Source: Streptomyces sp. TN58 (GTDB lineage: Bacteria; Actinomycetota; Actinomycetes; Streptomycetales; Streptomycetaceae). Taken from it: 64,000 nt of DNA. The stretch is taken from the NCBI RefSeq assembly GCF_001941845.1, contig NZ_CP018870.1:6672001-6736000 (forward strand), given 5' to 3'. Of the stretch, positions 34,763 to 43,547 are shown one piece after another (positions within the stretch are counted from its first letter, which is position 1; each line of letters starts with the position of its first letter). Under the pieces are notes generated by a model. That model had not been told where the DNA came from, ran no database searches, and saw only the letters and a list, made by a program, of their open reading frames with translations. A program made the position numbers and the translations under genes.

Positions 34763-35962
34763 TCAGGGCTGGGCGCGCGTGCCTGACGAAAGGGCCGCGC
34801 GGATCAGGGCGGATGCCGCCGCTTCGATGTCCTCGGCCCTGGTCCAGCGGCCCAGGGACAGCCGCAGCGCGCCGAGCGCGCGGGCCGGATCGAGGCCCAT
34901 GGCGGCCAGCACGGGGGAGGGGGTGTGGGTGCCGCTATGGCAGGCCGATCCGGTGGAGGCCGCGATCTGGCGGGCGGCGGCGAGGAGTTCGTGGCCGAGG
35001 ACGCCGTCGACGCTGACGTTCAGGGTGTTCGGCAGACGGTTCTTCTCCGGGCCGTTGAGGTGCACGCGGCCCGGCAGGGCGGCTGTCAGCCGCTGGTGGA
35101 GGGCGCCGCGCAGGGCCGCGATCCGGGCCGGGGTGCCGTCGGCGAGTTCGGCGGCCGCGATCCGGGCGGCGGTGCCGAGCGCGACGGCCAGGGCGACGTT
35201 CTCGGTCCCGGCCCGCAGACCCCGCTCCTGGCCGCCGCCGTAGACGACCGGCTCCAGGGCCACACCCTCGCCTACGAACAGGGCAGCTGCGCCCTTCGGC
35301 GCGTACATCTTGTGCCCCACCAGCGTCAGCAGGTCCACACCCAGTCCCTGGACATCGAGCGGGATCTTCCCCGCCGCTTGAGCGGCGTCGCAGTGGAAGA
35401 GTGCCCCGCGCTCGTGGGCCAGGGTGGCGAGTTCGGCGACCGGCTGCAGCGCCCCGGTCTCGTTGTTCGCCGCCATCACCGACACCAGCACCGTGTCCTC
35501 GGTGAACGCGGCGGCCAGGGCAGCCGGCTCCACGAGCCCGTCCCGGTCGACGGGCAGGAGCGTCACCCGGGCGCCGTGAAGCCGCTCCAGTGCACGGCAC
35601 GTCTCCAGCACGGCGGGGTGCTCGGTGGCCTGCGTGATGACGTGTGGACGGGGGCGGCCGGAGGCGAGGACCGCACCGCGCAGCGCGAGCAGGTCGGCCT
35701 CGGAGCCGGAGGAGGTGAAGACGACCTCGCCCGCCCTGGCGCCGATCAGGTCGGCCACCTGGGCGCGGGCCTCGTCCAGTGCCCGGCGAGGTGCCTGGGC
35801 GTACGGGTGGCTGCTGGAGGGGTTCCCGAAGAAGTCCGTCAGATGCGGCAGCATCGCCGCGGCGACGCGCGGATCGACCGGGGTGGTGGCGTTGTAGTCG
35901 AGGTAGACCGGCCCGTCGGCGAGACCCGGGTGTGAGGGAACGCTGTCGGGGACGTCGTTCAT
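34763..35962 (-). CDS. Cysteine desulfurase, IscS/NifS-like
   Basis: A 399-residue class V aminotransferase that takes sulfur from cysteine onto its own Cys341 (STGSACHSGTHTPS) using PLP bound to Lys218 (LVGHKMYAPKG). The N-terminal VYLDYNATTPVDP and the conserved EHPAV and HCDAAQ motifs are present. ATG 35962 overlaps the preceding gene by 4 bases. It forms an operon with the ArsR-rhodanese and TusA-like genes. Confidence 0.93.
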   Translation of the reverse strand: MNDVPDSVPSHPGLADGPVYLDYNATTPVDPRVAAAMLPHLTDFFGNPSSSHPYAQAPRRALDEARAQVADLIGARAGEVVFTSSGSEADLLALRGAVLASGRPRPHVITQATEHPAVLETCRALERLHGARVTLLPVDRDGLVEPAALAAAFTEDTVLVSVMAANNETGALQPVAELATLAHERGALFHCDAAQAAGKIPLDVQGLGVDLLTLVGHKMYAPKGAAALFVGEGVALEPVVYGGGQERGLRAGTENVALAVALGTAARIAAAELADGTPARIAALRGALHQRLTAALPGRVHLNGPEKNRLPNTLNVSVDGVLGHELLAAARQIAASTGSACHSGTHTPSPVLAAMGLDPARALGALRLSLGRWTRAEDIEAAASALIRAALSSGTRAQP

Positions 35963-36636
35963 GCCGTCGCCCCGGCGTGCACGGGGAGGTCGGCCAGGCG
36001 CCATTCGAGCATGCCGTCGTTGAGCCGGACTGCCCGTCGGCCGTGGTCGGTGAGCAGGCGTACGGCGTCGTAGGCGAGGGCGCAGTACTCGCCACGGCAG
36101 TAGACGACGACCTCGTTCTCCTCGGGCAGCTCGCCGATCCGGTCGGCCAGCTCGGCGACCGGGATGCACACCGCCCCGGGGATGTGTCCCGCCTGGTATT
36201 CCTCCAGTGGTCGGACGTCGAGCACGACCACGTTGCCGACCTCGACCCGCGCCAGCAGCTCCTCGTGGGTGACCTCGGCGGCACCGTCTTCACCGAGGTA
36301 GGCGTCGCGGGCGGCGGGGACGGCGGCCTGGTGGCGGTCGGCGACCCTACGCAGCAGCGCGAAGAGCTGGGCGACGTCGTCGCCGGCGAGCCGGTAGTGG
36401 ATGCGTACGCCTTCCCGGCGGGTGGCGACGAAACCGGCCTGCTTGAGGGTCTGCAAATGAGCCGAGGCGGTCGTGAGGTTCAGTCCGGCGGCCTTGGCCA
36501 GGGCGTCCACGGTGCGTTCGCCCTGGGCGAGTAGATCGAGCAGTTCCAGGCGTTTTCCGCTGGCCAGTGCTTTGCCGCTGGCGGCGAACGCGTCGTAGAG
36601 GGCGGCCTTCGTGCCGCTGGTGCTTGCGTCCCGCAT
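35959..36636 (-). CDS. ArsR-family regulator fused to a rhodanese domain
   Basis: A 225-residue fusion. Residues 1-100 are an ArsR winged helix (TVDALAKAAGLNLTTASAHL), and residues 120-225 a rhodanese domain with active-site Cys180 (VVYCRGEYCALAYDA). The DNA-binding half has no cysteine, so the thiol pair used by SqrR/BigR to sense sulfide is lacking; sensing could pass through rhodanese Cys180. ATG 36636 follows GGAGG by 5 bases. It is divergent from an MBL-rhodanese gene. Confidence 0.88.
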   Translation of the reverse strand: MRDASTSGTKAALYDAFAASGKALASGKRLELLDLLAQGERTVDALAKAAGLNLTTASAHLQTLKQAGFVATRREGVRIHYRLAGDDVAQLFALLRRVADRHQAAVPAARDAYLGEDGAAEVTHEELLARVEVGNVVVLDVRPLEEYQAGHIPGAVCIPVAELADRIGELPEENEVVVYCRGEYCALAYDAVRLLTDHGRRAVRLNDGMLEWRLADLPVHAGATA

Positions 36637-36724
36637 TGCATCCTCCAAACATCTATGGATTACTGTAACTGATGTCGGGTGGCGATGCTCCTGCCCGCCC
36701 CTTCTTCTCGTGAAGGACAGTTCG
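36637..36724. promoter_or_regulatory. Divergent promoter of the sulfur module
   Basis: 88 bases between the ArsR-rhodanese and MBL-rhodanese starts. ACATC (36649-36653) and GATGT (36671-36675) form an inverted repeat around an AT-rich centre (TATGGATTACTGTAAC), a plausible ArsR operator. CATAGAT on the minus strand could be a -10 box. These are visual assignments. Confidence 0.4.
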
Positions 36725-38104
36725 ATGGGTTTCCCCGAAGATCACCTGATCCCCCTCGTCGACGAAGGACTCGGCAACAGCGCCTACCTCCTCGACCTGG
36801 GCGATGGTCGCGCCCTCGCCGTCGACGCGAGCCGTGACCTGCGTGCCTTGCATGCCGCCGCCGAGCGGCGCGGTCTGACCGTGACGTACGCCGCCGATAC
36901 TCATCTGCACGCCGACTTCCTCTCCGGTGCCGTCCAACTCGGCCACGACCACGGCGCCACGATCCTGGCGTCTGCCGCCGGCAACCGCTCCTTCGACCAT
37001 CAGGGCCTCGTCGACGGTGATGACGTCGACCTCGGCGGGCTCACCCTGCGGGCACTCGCCACCCCCGGCCACACCGACGAGCACCTCTCCTTCCTGCTGC
37101 TGGACGGCCGGACCGAGCTGGGCGTTTTCACCGGTGGGTCGCTGATCGTGAACTCCGCCGCCCGTACCGACCTCCTCGGCGCCGACCGTACGGAGGAGCT
37201 GGCCCGCGCCCAGTACCGTTCCCTCAGGCGGCTGACCGCCCTGCCGGACGAGACGGCCGTGTGGCCCACGCACGGTGCCGGCTCCTTCTGCTCGGCCCCA
37301 CCGGGCAGCGAACGTACCTCCACCGTCGGCGCGGAAAAGCGGGCCAACCCGCTGCTCGCCGCACCCGACGAGGACGCCTTCGTCTCCCAGCTCATCGCGA
37401 GCCTGGGCACCTACCCCGCGTACTTCGACCGGCTCGGCGAGGCCAACCGGCGCGGCCCCGGCATTGTCACCAGCACTCCGCTGCTGAACGAGCTCTACGC
37501 CGAGCAGGTCCGCACCCTGGTCGCGGACGGCGGCCACGTCGTCGACATACGCCCGGCCGCCGACTACGCCGCCGGCCACATACCTGGATCGCTCTCCATA
37601 CCGCTGCGGGGCCAGTTCGCCACCTGGCTCGGCTGGCTCCTGCCCGACACCGCCCCGCTCGTCTTCGTTACCGCCGACGGCCAGGACCTGGGCGAGATCG
37701 TCTGGCAGGCGTACAAGATCGGCTACGAGCGCCTCGCCGGCCGCCTCGCGGGCGGGACGAGCGCTTGGACCGCTGCCGGCCACCGGCTTGCCACCACTGC
37801 GTTCGTCACAGCGGACCGGACGGACAACCGTCCCTATGTCGACGTGCGGCAGGAGTCGGAGTTCGCCGCCGGACATGTCCCCGGCGCGGTCCACATCGAA
37901 CTCGGCGGCCTCACCCGCTTGGCCGCGGACGCCCCCGGGGGCGCGGTCGTGGCCTGCGGGCACGGCGAGCGCGCCATGACCGCCGCCAGCCTCCTCGAGC
38001 GCGCCGGTCACACCGATGTCGCCGTACTCGACGGCGGACCGGCCGACTACGCCGCCGCCCACGACGAGCAGCTCGTTCAGGGTACGGAGGACACGCGCTC
38101 GTGA
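36725..38104 (+). CDS. MBL-fold hydrolase with two rhodanese domains
   Basis: A 459-residue protein. Residues 1-250 are a metallo-beta-lactamase fold with H60-x-H62-x-D64 (DTHLHADFLSG) and PGHTDEHLSF, as in persulfide dioxygenase and related enzymes. Two rhodanese domains follow: about 265-365, in which the active-site Cys is replaced (VFVTADGQD), and about 380-455, with a candidate Cys in VVACGHGERA. AAGGA precedes ATG 36725. It should oxidise or move sulfane sulfur, together with the transporter gene that overlaps its end. Confidence 0.88.
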   Translation: MGFPEDHLIPLVDEGLGNSAYLLDLGDGRALAVDASRDLRALHAAAERRGLTVTYAADTHLHADFLSGAVQLGHDHGATILASAAGNRSFDHQGLVDGDDVDLGGLTLRALATPGHTDEHLSFLLLDGRTELGVFTGGSLIVNSAARTDLLGADRTEELARAQYRSLRRLTALPDETAVWPTHGAGSFCSAPPGSERTSTVGAEKRANPLLAAPDEDAFVSQLIASLGTYPAYFDRLGEANRRGPGIVTSTPLLNELYAEQVRTLVADGGHVVDIRPAADYAAGHIPGSLSIPLRGQFATWLGWLLPDTAPLVFVTADGQDLGEIVWQAYKIGYERLAGRLAGGTSAWTAAGHRLATTAFVTADRTDNRPYVDVRQESEFAAGHVPGAVHIELGGLTRLAADAPGGAVVACGHGERAMTAASLLERAGHTDVAVLDGGPADYAAAHDEQLVQGTEDTRS

Positions 38105-39387
38105 AGGCTGCCCCCGCCTCGACGTCACCGACGGACGCCACCAGTCGTCCGGTACGCCTCGGCCTGCGCGAGAACTGGCTGCAGTTCACCCTGCTGGTCA
38201 TCGTCAACATCTGCGTCGGCGGCTTGGTCGGCCTGGAACGCACCACGGTCCCGCTCATCGGCTCCGAGACGTTCGGCCTGACCAGCGACCTGGCCGTCTT
38301 CTCCTTCATCATCGCGTTCGGTCTCACCAAGGCCCTGACGAACCTGGCGGCCGGGGCGCTGACGGCGCGCTTCCGACGCAAGCAGTTGCTGGTGGCCGGC
38401 TGGCTGATCGGCATCCCCGTCCCCTTCACCCTCGCCTGGGCGCCCTCGTGGGGCTGGATCGTCGCCGCCAACGTACTGCTCGGCCTCAACCAGGGCCTGA
38501 CCTGGTCGATGACCGTCAACATGAAGATCGACCTCGTCGGCCCGGCCCGCCGCGGGCTCGCCACCGGGCTGAACGAGGCCGCCGGCTACACCGCGGTCGG
38601 CGTCACCGCCCTGCTCACCGGCTACCTCGCCACCGCCTACGGCCTGCGCCCCGTCCCCGAGCTCATCGGCGTCGTCTTCGTCGCCGCGGGCCTCGCCCTG
38701 GCCCTCGTCGTCCGCGACACCGCCGCCCACGTCGCCCTCGAACTCGCCCACCACGCCAAGCCGTTGCCTACCGGCGAGGACACCGGCCTCAAAGCCACTT
38801 TCACCCGCACCTCCTGGCACAACCGCTCACTGCGCGGCGCCAGCCAGGCCGGTCTGATCAACAACCTCAACGACGGCCTCACCTGGGGCGTCTTCCCCCT
38901 GCTCTTCACCGACCACGGCCTCGGGCTCGCCGCAGTCGGCCTGATCAAGGGCCTCTACCCGATCCTCTGGGGCCTCGGGCAGATCCCCTCCGGGCACCTC
39001 GCCGACCGCATCGGCCGCAAACCGCTCATCGTCCACGGGATGCTCGTCCAGGCCGCTGGCTTCGTCATCGCCCTCGCCCTGCTGGACCGGCCCCTGCTTG
39101 CCGGCATCCTGTCCGCGGTCGCGCTCGGCCTGGGGACCGCCATGGTCTATCCGGCCCTCATCGCGTCCGTCTCCGACCACGCCCATCCGGCCTGGCGGGC
39201 CAACGCGCTCGGTACGTACCGTTTCTGGCGGGACATCGGCTACGCGGCCGGTGCTCTGATCGCAGGCGTCCTGGCCGATTGGCTCGGCCTCAACGCCACC
39301 GTCATTGCCGCCGCCGCCCTCACGGCCGCTTCCGGGCTCCTCGCCGCCCGCTGGATCAGTGCGCCGAGGCCCGGGGGACTGGGGTGA
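38101..39387 (+). CDS. MFS transporter, sulfur-module linked
   Basis: A 428-residue protein with about twelve helices, the MFS motif GALTARFRRKQLL between helices 2 and 3, and GHLADRIGRKPLIVHG in the second half. GTG 38101 overlaps the MBL stop (GTGA). Most sulfur modules of this kind carry a TauE-type or DsrE-type partner; an MFS protein is less usual, and its substrate is not evident. Confidence 0.87.
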   Translation: MKAAPASTSPTDATSRPVRLGLRENWLQFTLLVIVNICVGGLVGLERTTVPLIGSETFGLTSDLAVFSFIIAFGLTKALTNLAAGALTARFRRKQLLVAGWLIGIPVPFTLAWAPSWGWIVAANVLLGLNQGLTWSMTVNMKIDLVGPARRGLATGLNEAAGYTAVGVTALLTGYLATAYGLRPVPELIGVVFVAAGLALALVVRDTAAHVALELAHHAKPLPTGEDTGLKATFTRTSWHNRSLRGASQAGLINNLNDGLTWGVFPLLFTDHGLGLAAVGLIKGLYPILWGLGQIPSGHLADRIGRKPLIVHGMLVQAAGFVIALALLDRPLLAGILSAVALGLGTAMVYPALIASVSDHAHPAWRANALGTYRFWRDIGYAAGALIAGVLADWLGLNATVIAAAALTAASGLLAARWISAPRPGGLG

Positions 39388-40045
39388 TGCGGGCGAAGGC
39401 GCTGCGGGCGTTCCAGGTGGGGAAGGCACGTACGAGCTCGGAGGGACCGTGGAGTTGGATGCGGCCGTCGCGGGTGGCCTCGGCCCAGGCCTGCCGGCCC
39501 GCGTGCCATTTGACGAAGGCCTCGGCCTGCGCCGTGATGTAGAGGTCCTCGTCGAGGCCGGGGTAGGTCTTGCAGATCTCGGTGTCCCCGTGGTCGATCA
39601 GCAGCCAGTACCGCTCGGGGCGTCGGCGACCGGTGAAATCGAAGCGGATCACGACCCGCCGGTCCGGGAGCCGGTCCTTGCGGAGCATGTTGCACATCGA
39701 CCACAGCGCCACGAAGGGATCGAGGTGCTCGGGCGCGATCTCCAGCCAGGCGGCACCCCACTCGCCGAGCGACACGCACACCTTGAACAGGTCGTGCCCG
39801 GAGGGCGTGAGCGAGTACCGGCTGCCGTGCCCGTCGGCCTTGGGTGCGGAACTGACGATCCCGGCCCGTTCGAGCTGCTTGAGCCGTTGCGAGAGCAGGG
39901 TGCGGGAGAGCCCGGGGGCGCCTTCGAGGATCTCGCCGAAGCTTCCGCAGCCCAGGTACAGGTTGCGGATGATCACCGGCGTCCAGCGCTCGGCGAAGAT
40001 CTCGGCACCGCGGGCGATGGGGCAGTACTGGCCATAGCTCCGCAC
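39356..40045 (-). CDS. HxlR-family transcriptional regulator
   Basis: A 229-residue regulator. Residues 1-110 are a HxlR winged helix (YCPIARGAEIFAERWTPVII, LSRTLLSQRLKQLERAGIV), and the rest is a SCP2/sterol-carrier-like extension. GTG 40045 gives the conserved SYGQYC start. Its 3' end overlaps the MFS end by 32 bases, convergently. It is divergent from the FAD oxidase at 40158. Confidence 0.87.
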   Translation of the reverse strand: MRSYGQYCPIARGAEIFAERWTPVIIRNLYLGCGSFGEILEGAPGLSRTLLSQRLKQLERAGIVSSAPKADGHGSRYSLTPSGHDLFKVCVSLGEWGAAWLEIAPEHLDPFVALWSMCNMLRKDRLPDRRVVIRFDFTGRRRPERYWLLIDHGDTEICKTYPGLDEDLYITAQAEAFVKWHAGRQAWAEATRDGRIQLHGPSELVRAFPTWNARSAFARITPVPRASAH

Positions 40046-40157
40046 GGCACCAGTGTCCCTCCCGCCGGCCGGCCCCGCAGTCCAGATTCTTGACTTCCCG
40101 GGCACGGCCGACCGGTGATCCCATGGAGATGGGCACCCTCCCGAGGAGGCGATCACC

Positions 40158-41540
40158 GTGCGGACCGACCTGCAGATCGATGGCTTCCGGGGCCGGCTGA
40201 TCACTGCCGACCACGCCGAGTACGACACCGCCCGCGCCATCTGGAACGGCGCCGTCGACCGGCGTCCCCGGCTGATCGCCCGCTGCGGCGGGACCGCGGA
40301 CGTGGCCGCGGCCGTGCGCTTCGCCCGCGCACACGACCTGGAGATCGCCGTCCGGGGCGGCGGCCACAACGTGGCCGGCACCGCGGTGTGCGACGACGGC
40401 ATCGTCATCGAACTCTCCGCGATGCGGGCCGTCTCGGTCGATCCCGCCGACCACACCGCCCGCGTCCAGGGCGGCGCACTGTGGGGCGACGTCGACCACG
40501 AGACCCAGGCGTACGGCCTGGCCACCACCGGCGGGATCGTCAGCCACACGGGCGTCGCCGGGCTCACCCTCGGCGGCGGCATCGGCTTCCTGATGCGTAC
40601 GTACGGGCTCGCCGTCGACAACCTGCTGGCCGCCGAGGTGGTCACCGCGGACGGCAGCGCCCTGCGGGCGTCCGCCGACGAGCACCCCGACCTGTTCTGG
40701 GCGCTGCGGGGCGGCGGCGGCAACTTCGGCGTGGTCACCCTGTTCCGGTTCGCGCTGCACCCGGTCGGGCCGACCGTCCTGGCCGGCCCCGTCTTCTGGC
40801 CGGCCGAGGACACCGCCGACGTGCTGCGCTTCTACCGGGAGTTCGCCGCCGCGGCACCCGACGCGCTGGGCACCGTCGTCCGGCTCGGCACCGTCCCACC
40901 GCTTCCGGTCGTGCCCCCGGAGCTGCACTGGCGCCCGGCCGTCGCCGTCGCCTGCTGCTACTCGGGCCCCGTCGAGGACGGCGAGCGCGCGGTACGCCCC
41001 TTGCGCCGCTTCCGACAGCCGCTCGTGGACCTGCTCGGCCCCGCCCCGTACGCCGCCTTCCAGGCGGGCCTCGACGACACGACCCCGCACGGCTGGCACT
41101 ACTACTGGAAGGCCACGGACCTGGCCGGCCTTTCCGACGACGCGATCGCCGTCATCGCCGACCACACCTACCGCGCCGGCTCGCCGCGCTCGTACGTGGC
41201 GATGTTCCACCTGGGCGGCGCCGTGGCACGGGTCCCGCGCGACGCCACCGCCTTCGCCGGCCGTGACACGGTCCACAACATCGTCATCGACGCCGTCTGG
41301 CTGCCCGGGGAGTCCGCCGAGCACGCCGTGCCCGAGACGGCGTGGGCCCGCCGCTTCCTCCGGGCCCTCGAACCGCACCGCGCGTCCGGTGTCTACGTCA
41401 ACTTCCTCGACGCCGACGATGGCGCAGGCCGGGTCCGGGCAGCGTACGGGGAGCACACCCACCGGCGACTCGCCGAGATCAAGGCCAAGTACGACCCCGG
41501 CAACGCCTTCCACCACAACAAGAACATCCACCCCGGCTGA
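40158..41540 (+). CDS. FAD-linked oxidase, BBE/PCMH type
   Basis: A 460-residue oxidase with a VAO/PCMH FAD-binding domain and a C-terminal BBE domain (KYDPGNAFHHNKNIHPG, ending). The FAD-linking histidine lies in VRGGGHNVAG near residue 74. The second, cysteinyl attachment of bicovalent members is not found in GIVSHTGVAGLTLGGG, so FAD is probably held by one bond. GTG 40158 follows GAGG. A paralogue lies at 53918. Substrate unknown; regulation by the divergent HxlR gene is likely. Confidence 0.92.
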   Translation: MRTDLQIDGFRGRLITADHAEYDTARAIWNGAVDRRPRLIARCGGTADVAAAVRFARAHDLEIAVRGGGHNVAGTAVCDDGIVIELSAMRAVSVDPADHTARVQGGALWGDVDHETQAYGLATTGGIVSHTGVAGLTLGGGIGFLMRTYGLAVDNLLAAEVVTADGSALRASADEHPDLFWALRGGGGNFGVVTLFRFALHPVGPTVLAGPVFWPAEDTADVLRFYREFAAAAPDALGTVVRLGTVPPLPVVPPELHWRPAVAVACCYSGPVEDGERAVRPLRRFRQPLVDLLGPAPYAAFQAGLDDTTPHGWHYYWKATDLAGLSDDAIAVIADHTYRAGSPRSYVAMFHLGGAVARVPRDATAFAGRDTVHNIVIDAVWLPGESAEHAVPETAWARRFLRALEPHRASGVYVNFLDADDGAGRVRAAYGEHTHRRLAEIKAKYDPGNAFHHNKNIHPG

Positions 41541-41586
41541 GCGGCGCCGGCCGTGGTGCGCGTAGGCAGGCATCCGATAGGACTGC

Positions 41587-41910
41587 TCAGGTGTCCGCGC
41601 GGCGGACGGCGGTGGCGAGGGCCTGTCGGAGCTGGTCGACGCTGGGTGATCCGGACAGGCCGTCGGGCGTACGGTAGATGCGGCAGGCGAGCGACGGCGT
41701 GGCGTGTGGGTGGGCGAACGGGTCACGGCCGTTGATGAGGATGGTCGGGGATCCGGTGAAGCCGGACCGCTCGGCCTCCGCCGCGTCGGTGATCACCCGG
41801 CTGGCGAAGGCGGTCGCGCCCAGTCCCTCGTCGTCCAGAGCTTGGCGTAGCCGTTGCTCGGCAAGTTGCCGGTGTGGACAGTCGGGCACCACCAGGACTT
41901 CGATCTCCAT
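41587..41910 (-). CDS. Thioredoxin-fold thiol protein, mercury/alkylmercury-type
   Basis: A 107-residue thioredoxin-like protein. It begins MEIEVLVVPDCPHR, with Cys11-Pro instead of a CXXC pair, and has a cis-Pro loop (GSPTILINGRDPF) near residue 53 and a second cysteine in LACRIYRT. It resembles thioredoxin-fold proteins linked to metal resistance. Function not proven. Confidence 0.72.
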   Translation of the reverse strand: MEIEVLVVPDCPHRQLAEQRLRQALDDEGLGATAFASRVITDAAEAERSGFTGSPTILINGRDPFAHPHATPSLACRIYRTPDGLSGSPSVDQLRQALATAVRRADT

Positions 41911-41994
41911 GGCTCCAGGATCCTGTTTGCGGTCGGCTCAACTGTCCGCCGGGCTGCGGGTGGTGGGCGGCCTGCTGCTCACGGTTCGCTGATG

Positions 41995-42696
41995 TCAGCC
42001 GGCGTGGTCGGTGAGGTGTTCGGCGTCGAGGACGGTGATGTGGCCGCGGGCGAGGCGGATGAGGTGCTGGTCGGCGAAGTCGCGCAGGACCTTGGTGGTG
42101 GTCTCGCGGGAGGTTCCGGCGAGTGCGGCGATCTGCTGGTGTGTGAGCGCGATCTGGGGGCTGCGGGCTCCCAGGACGCGGGGCCGGGTCTCGGCGGCGA
42201 GGGTGAGCAGGGTGGTGGCGATGCGCTGGGGGACGGACTTGAAGACGCTGTCCGAGAGGCGCTGTTCGAGGTCGGTCAGGCGGCGGCCGAGGATCTCGGT
42301 GATACGGGCGGCGATGCGGGCATCGGAGAGCAGGAAGCGGTGGACGTCGGCGCGGCTCATGACGCAGACGGTGACGTCGTCGAGGGCTTCGGCGAAGTTG
42401 TCGTACATGCGCTGCCCGAGCAGGACCATCTCGCCGAAGATCGTGCCCGGCCGGATGATCGCAGTGGTGAGCGCGCGGCCCTCGGCGGAGACCCGGAAGA
42501 TGCGTACCCGGCCCCTTTTGAGGATGAAGAGCACCTCGGAGGGCTGGGCGGGGGAGTAGAGCAGTTCACCGGCGCCGCAGGACTTCATGGGGGCCGCGGC
42601 GGCGATCGCGTCCATCTCCGCTTCGGTCAGGTCGGTGAAGATGTCGACCTCGGAGATGCAGAAGGTCTTCTCGGCGTCGTCGCCGGCGTGGTTCAT
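41995..42696 (-). CDS. CRP/FNR-family transcriptional regulator
   Basis: A 233-residue regulator: cyclic-nucleotide-like sensor barrel (RPGTIFGEMVLLGQRMYDN near residue 83), dimer helix, and HTH (LTHQQIAALAGTSRETTTKVLRDF near residue 180). Cysteines at 13, 40 and about 111 could serve redox or metal sensing, but no FNR cluster pattern is seen. ATG 42696 has AGGA upstream. It overlaps the 3' tail of the membrane-protein frame. Confidence 0.85.
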   Translation of the reverse strand: MNHAGDDAEKTFCISEVDIFTDLTEAEMDAIAAAAPMKSCGAGELLYSPAQPSEVLFILKRGRVRIFRVSAEGRALTTAIIRPGTIFGEMVLLGQRMYDNFAEALDDVTVCVMSRADVHRFLLSDARIAARITEILGRRLTDLEQRLSDSVFKSVPQRIATTLLTLAAETRPRVLGARSPQIALTHQQIAALAGTSRETTTKVLRDFADQHLIRLARGHITVLDAEHLTDHAG

Positions 42697-43360
42697 GTGG
42701 TGCGCTTCCTCGCGTCGTCCCGGTGCCCAGGGTGGGGGCGCTGTCCCCCAGGGCGGACTGGCCAGCGCGCCCGCGCCGTGGGCCAGACAGTAGTCCTGCG
42801 GGGCACCGGCGCGGGGTTCGGCGCCCCGGAGCGGCGCGCGGGGGCCGGGTGCGGACGCCGTCGGTGGTATCGGCGTGGTCATCCCGCGGTCCGGCCGGTC
42901 GGCCCGCACTCCGGGCGATGGTGGCGAAGGTGAGGCCGGCCAGCAGGCCGAAGACGAGGTGGGCGCCCAGGCTGGAGGCGGTGACGTCGTTCCATGCGAA
43001 GACGGGCATGCCCATGTTGGCCGGCATGATCCACAGAGCCCCGAGGGTCCACCACACCGCGCCGTAGACCAGGCCGAGCACGACCGCGGGCACGAGGCGC
43101 TGCGCGAGGTGGCCGAAGACGATGCCGAACGTGGTGCCGGCGAACAGGGCGATGGAGAGGTGGACCAGCCAACCGACGAGGGCGTTGGTGGAGCCGAGCA
43201 GTCCCGCGACCATCGTGATCATCGCGGTGTCCATGGCGGGCCGGGACACCGACATCCAGATGCCCATGCCGACGCCGCCGACGAGTCCGGCCGCGGCGCC
43301 CCAGACGGCGTATACCGGAATCGCGGCGGTCTTCGGGGATACGTGTGCTGCCGTGGTCAT
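42566..43360 (-). CDS. Small multi-pass membrane protein with doubtful C-terminal tail
   Basis: The first 155 residues hold about four hydrophobic helices (AVWGAAAGLVGGVGMGIW, LVGWLVHLSIALFAGTTFG, VVLGLVYGAVWWTLGALWI, LVFGLLAGLTFATIAR), a compact membrane protein. Beyond residue 158 the frame becomes Arg/Pro-rich and overlaps the CRP gene by 131 bases. The tail looks like a shadow of another frame, so a lost stop or an indel near 42,890 is suspected. Family unknown. Confidence 0.6.
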   Translation of the reverse strand: MTTAAHVSPKTAAIPVYAVWGAAAGLVGGVGMGIWMSVSRPAMDTAMITMVAGLLGSTNALVGWLVHLSIALFAGTTFGIVFGHLAQRLVPAVVLGLVYGAVWWTLGALWIMPANMGMPVFAWNDVTASSLGAHLVFGLLAGLTFATIARSAGRPAGPRDDHADTTDGVRTRPPRAAPGRRTPRRCPAGLLSGPRRGRAGQSALGDSAPTLGTGTTRGSAPHEPRRRRRREDLLHLRGRHLHRPDRSGDGRDRRRGPHEVLRRR

Positions 43361-43547
43361 GATGATCGTCCCATCCGGTGCGTTCGTTCTGTCGCTTCCA
43401 CCGCCGACGCTAGGACGCCCGCCCTGGGCGGTATGTGACCGTCCTTACCTACGCGCTGGTAGTCACGCGCGGGCCCCGGTTGCCGCAGCCCCAAGGGGGT
43501 GGGTCCATGGAGGTGGGTCCCGGCGGGAAGGCGAGTAGGGGCAGCCG

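Noticed and set aside
38016..41726. Very long open frames opposite the MFS, HxlR and FAD-oxidase genes (for example 39240-41726 on the minus strand)
   Set aside because: They are Arg/Pro/Asp/Gly-rich shadows of real genes in a very GC-rich genome, without motifs or starts. The real genes carry clear families and correct GC3.
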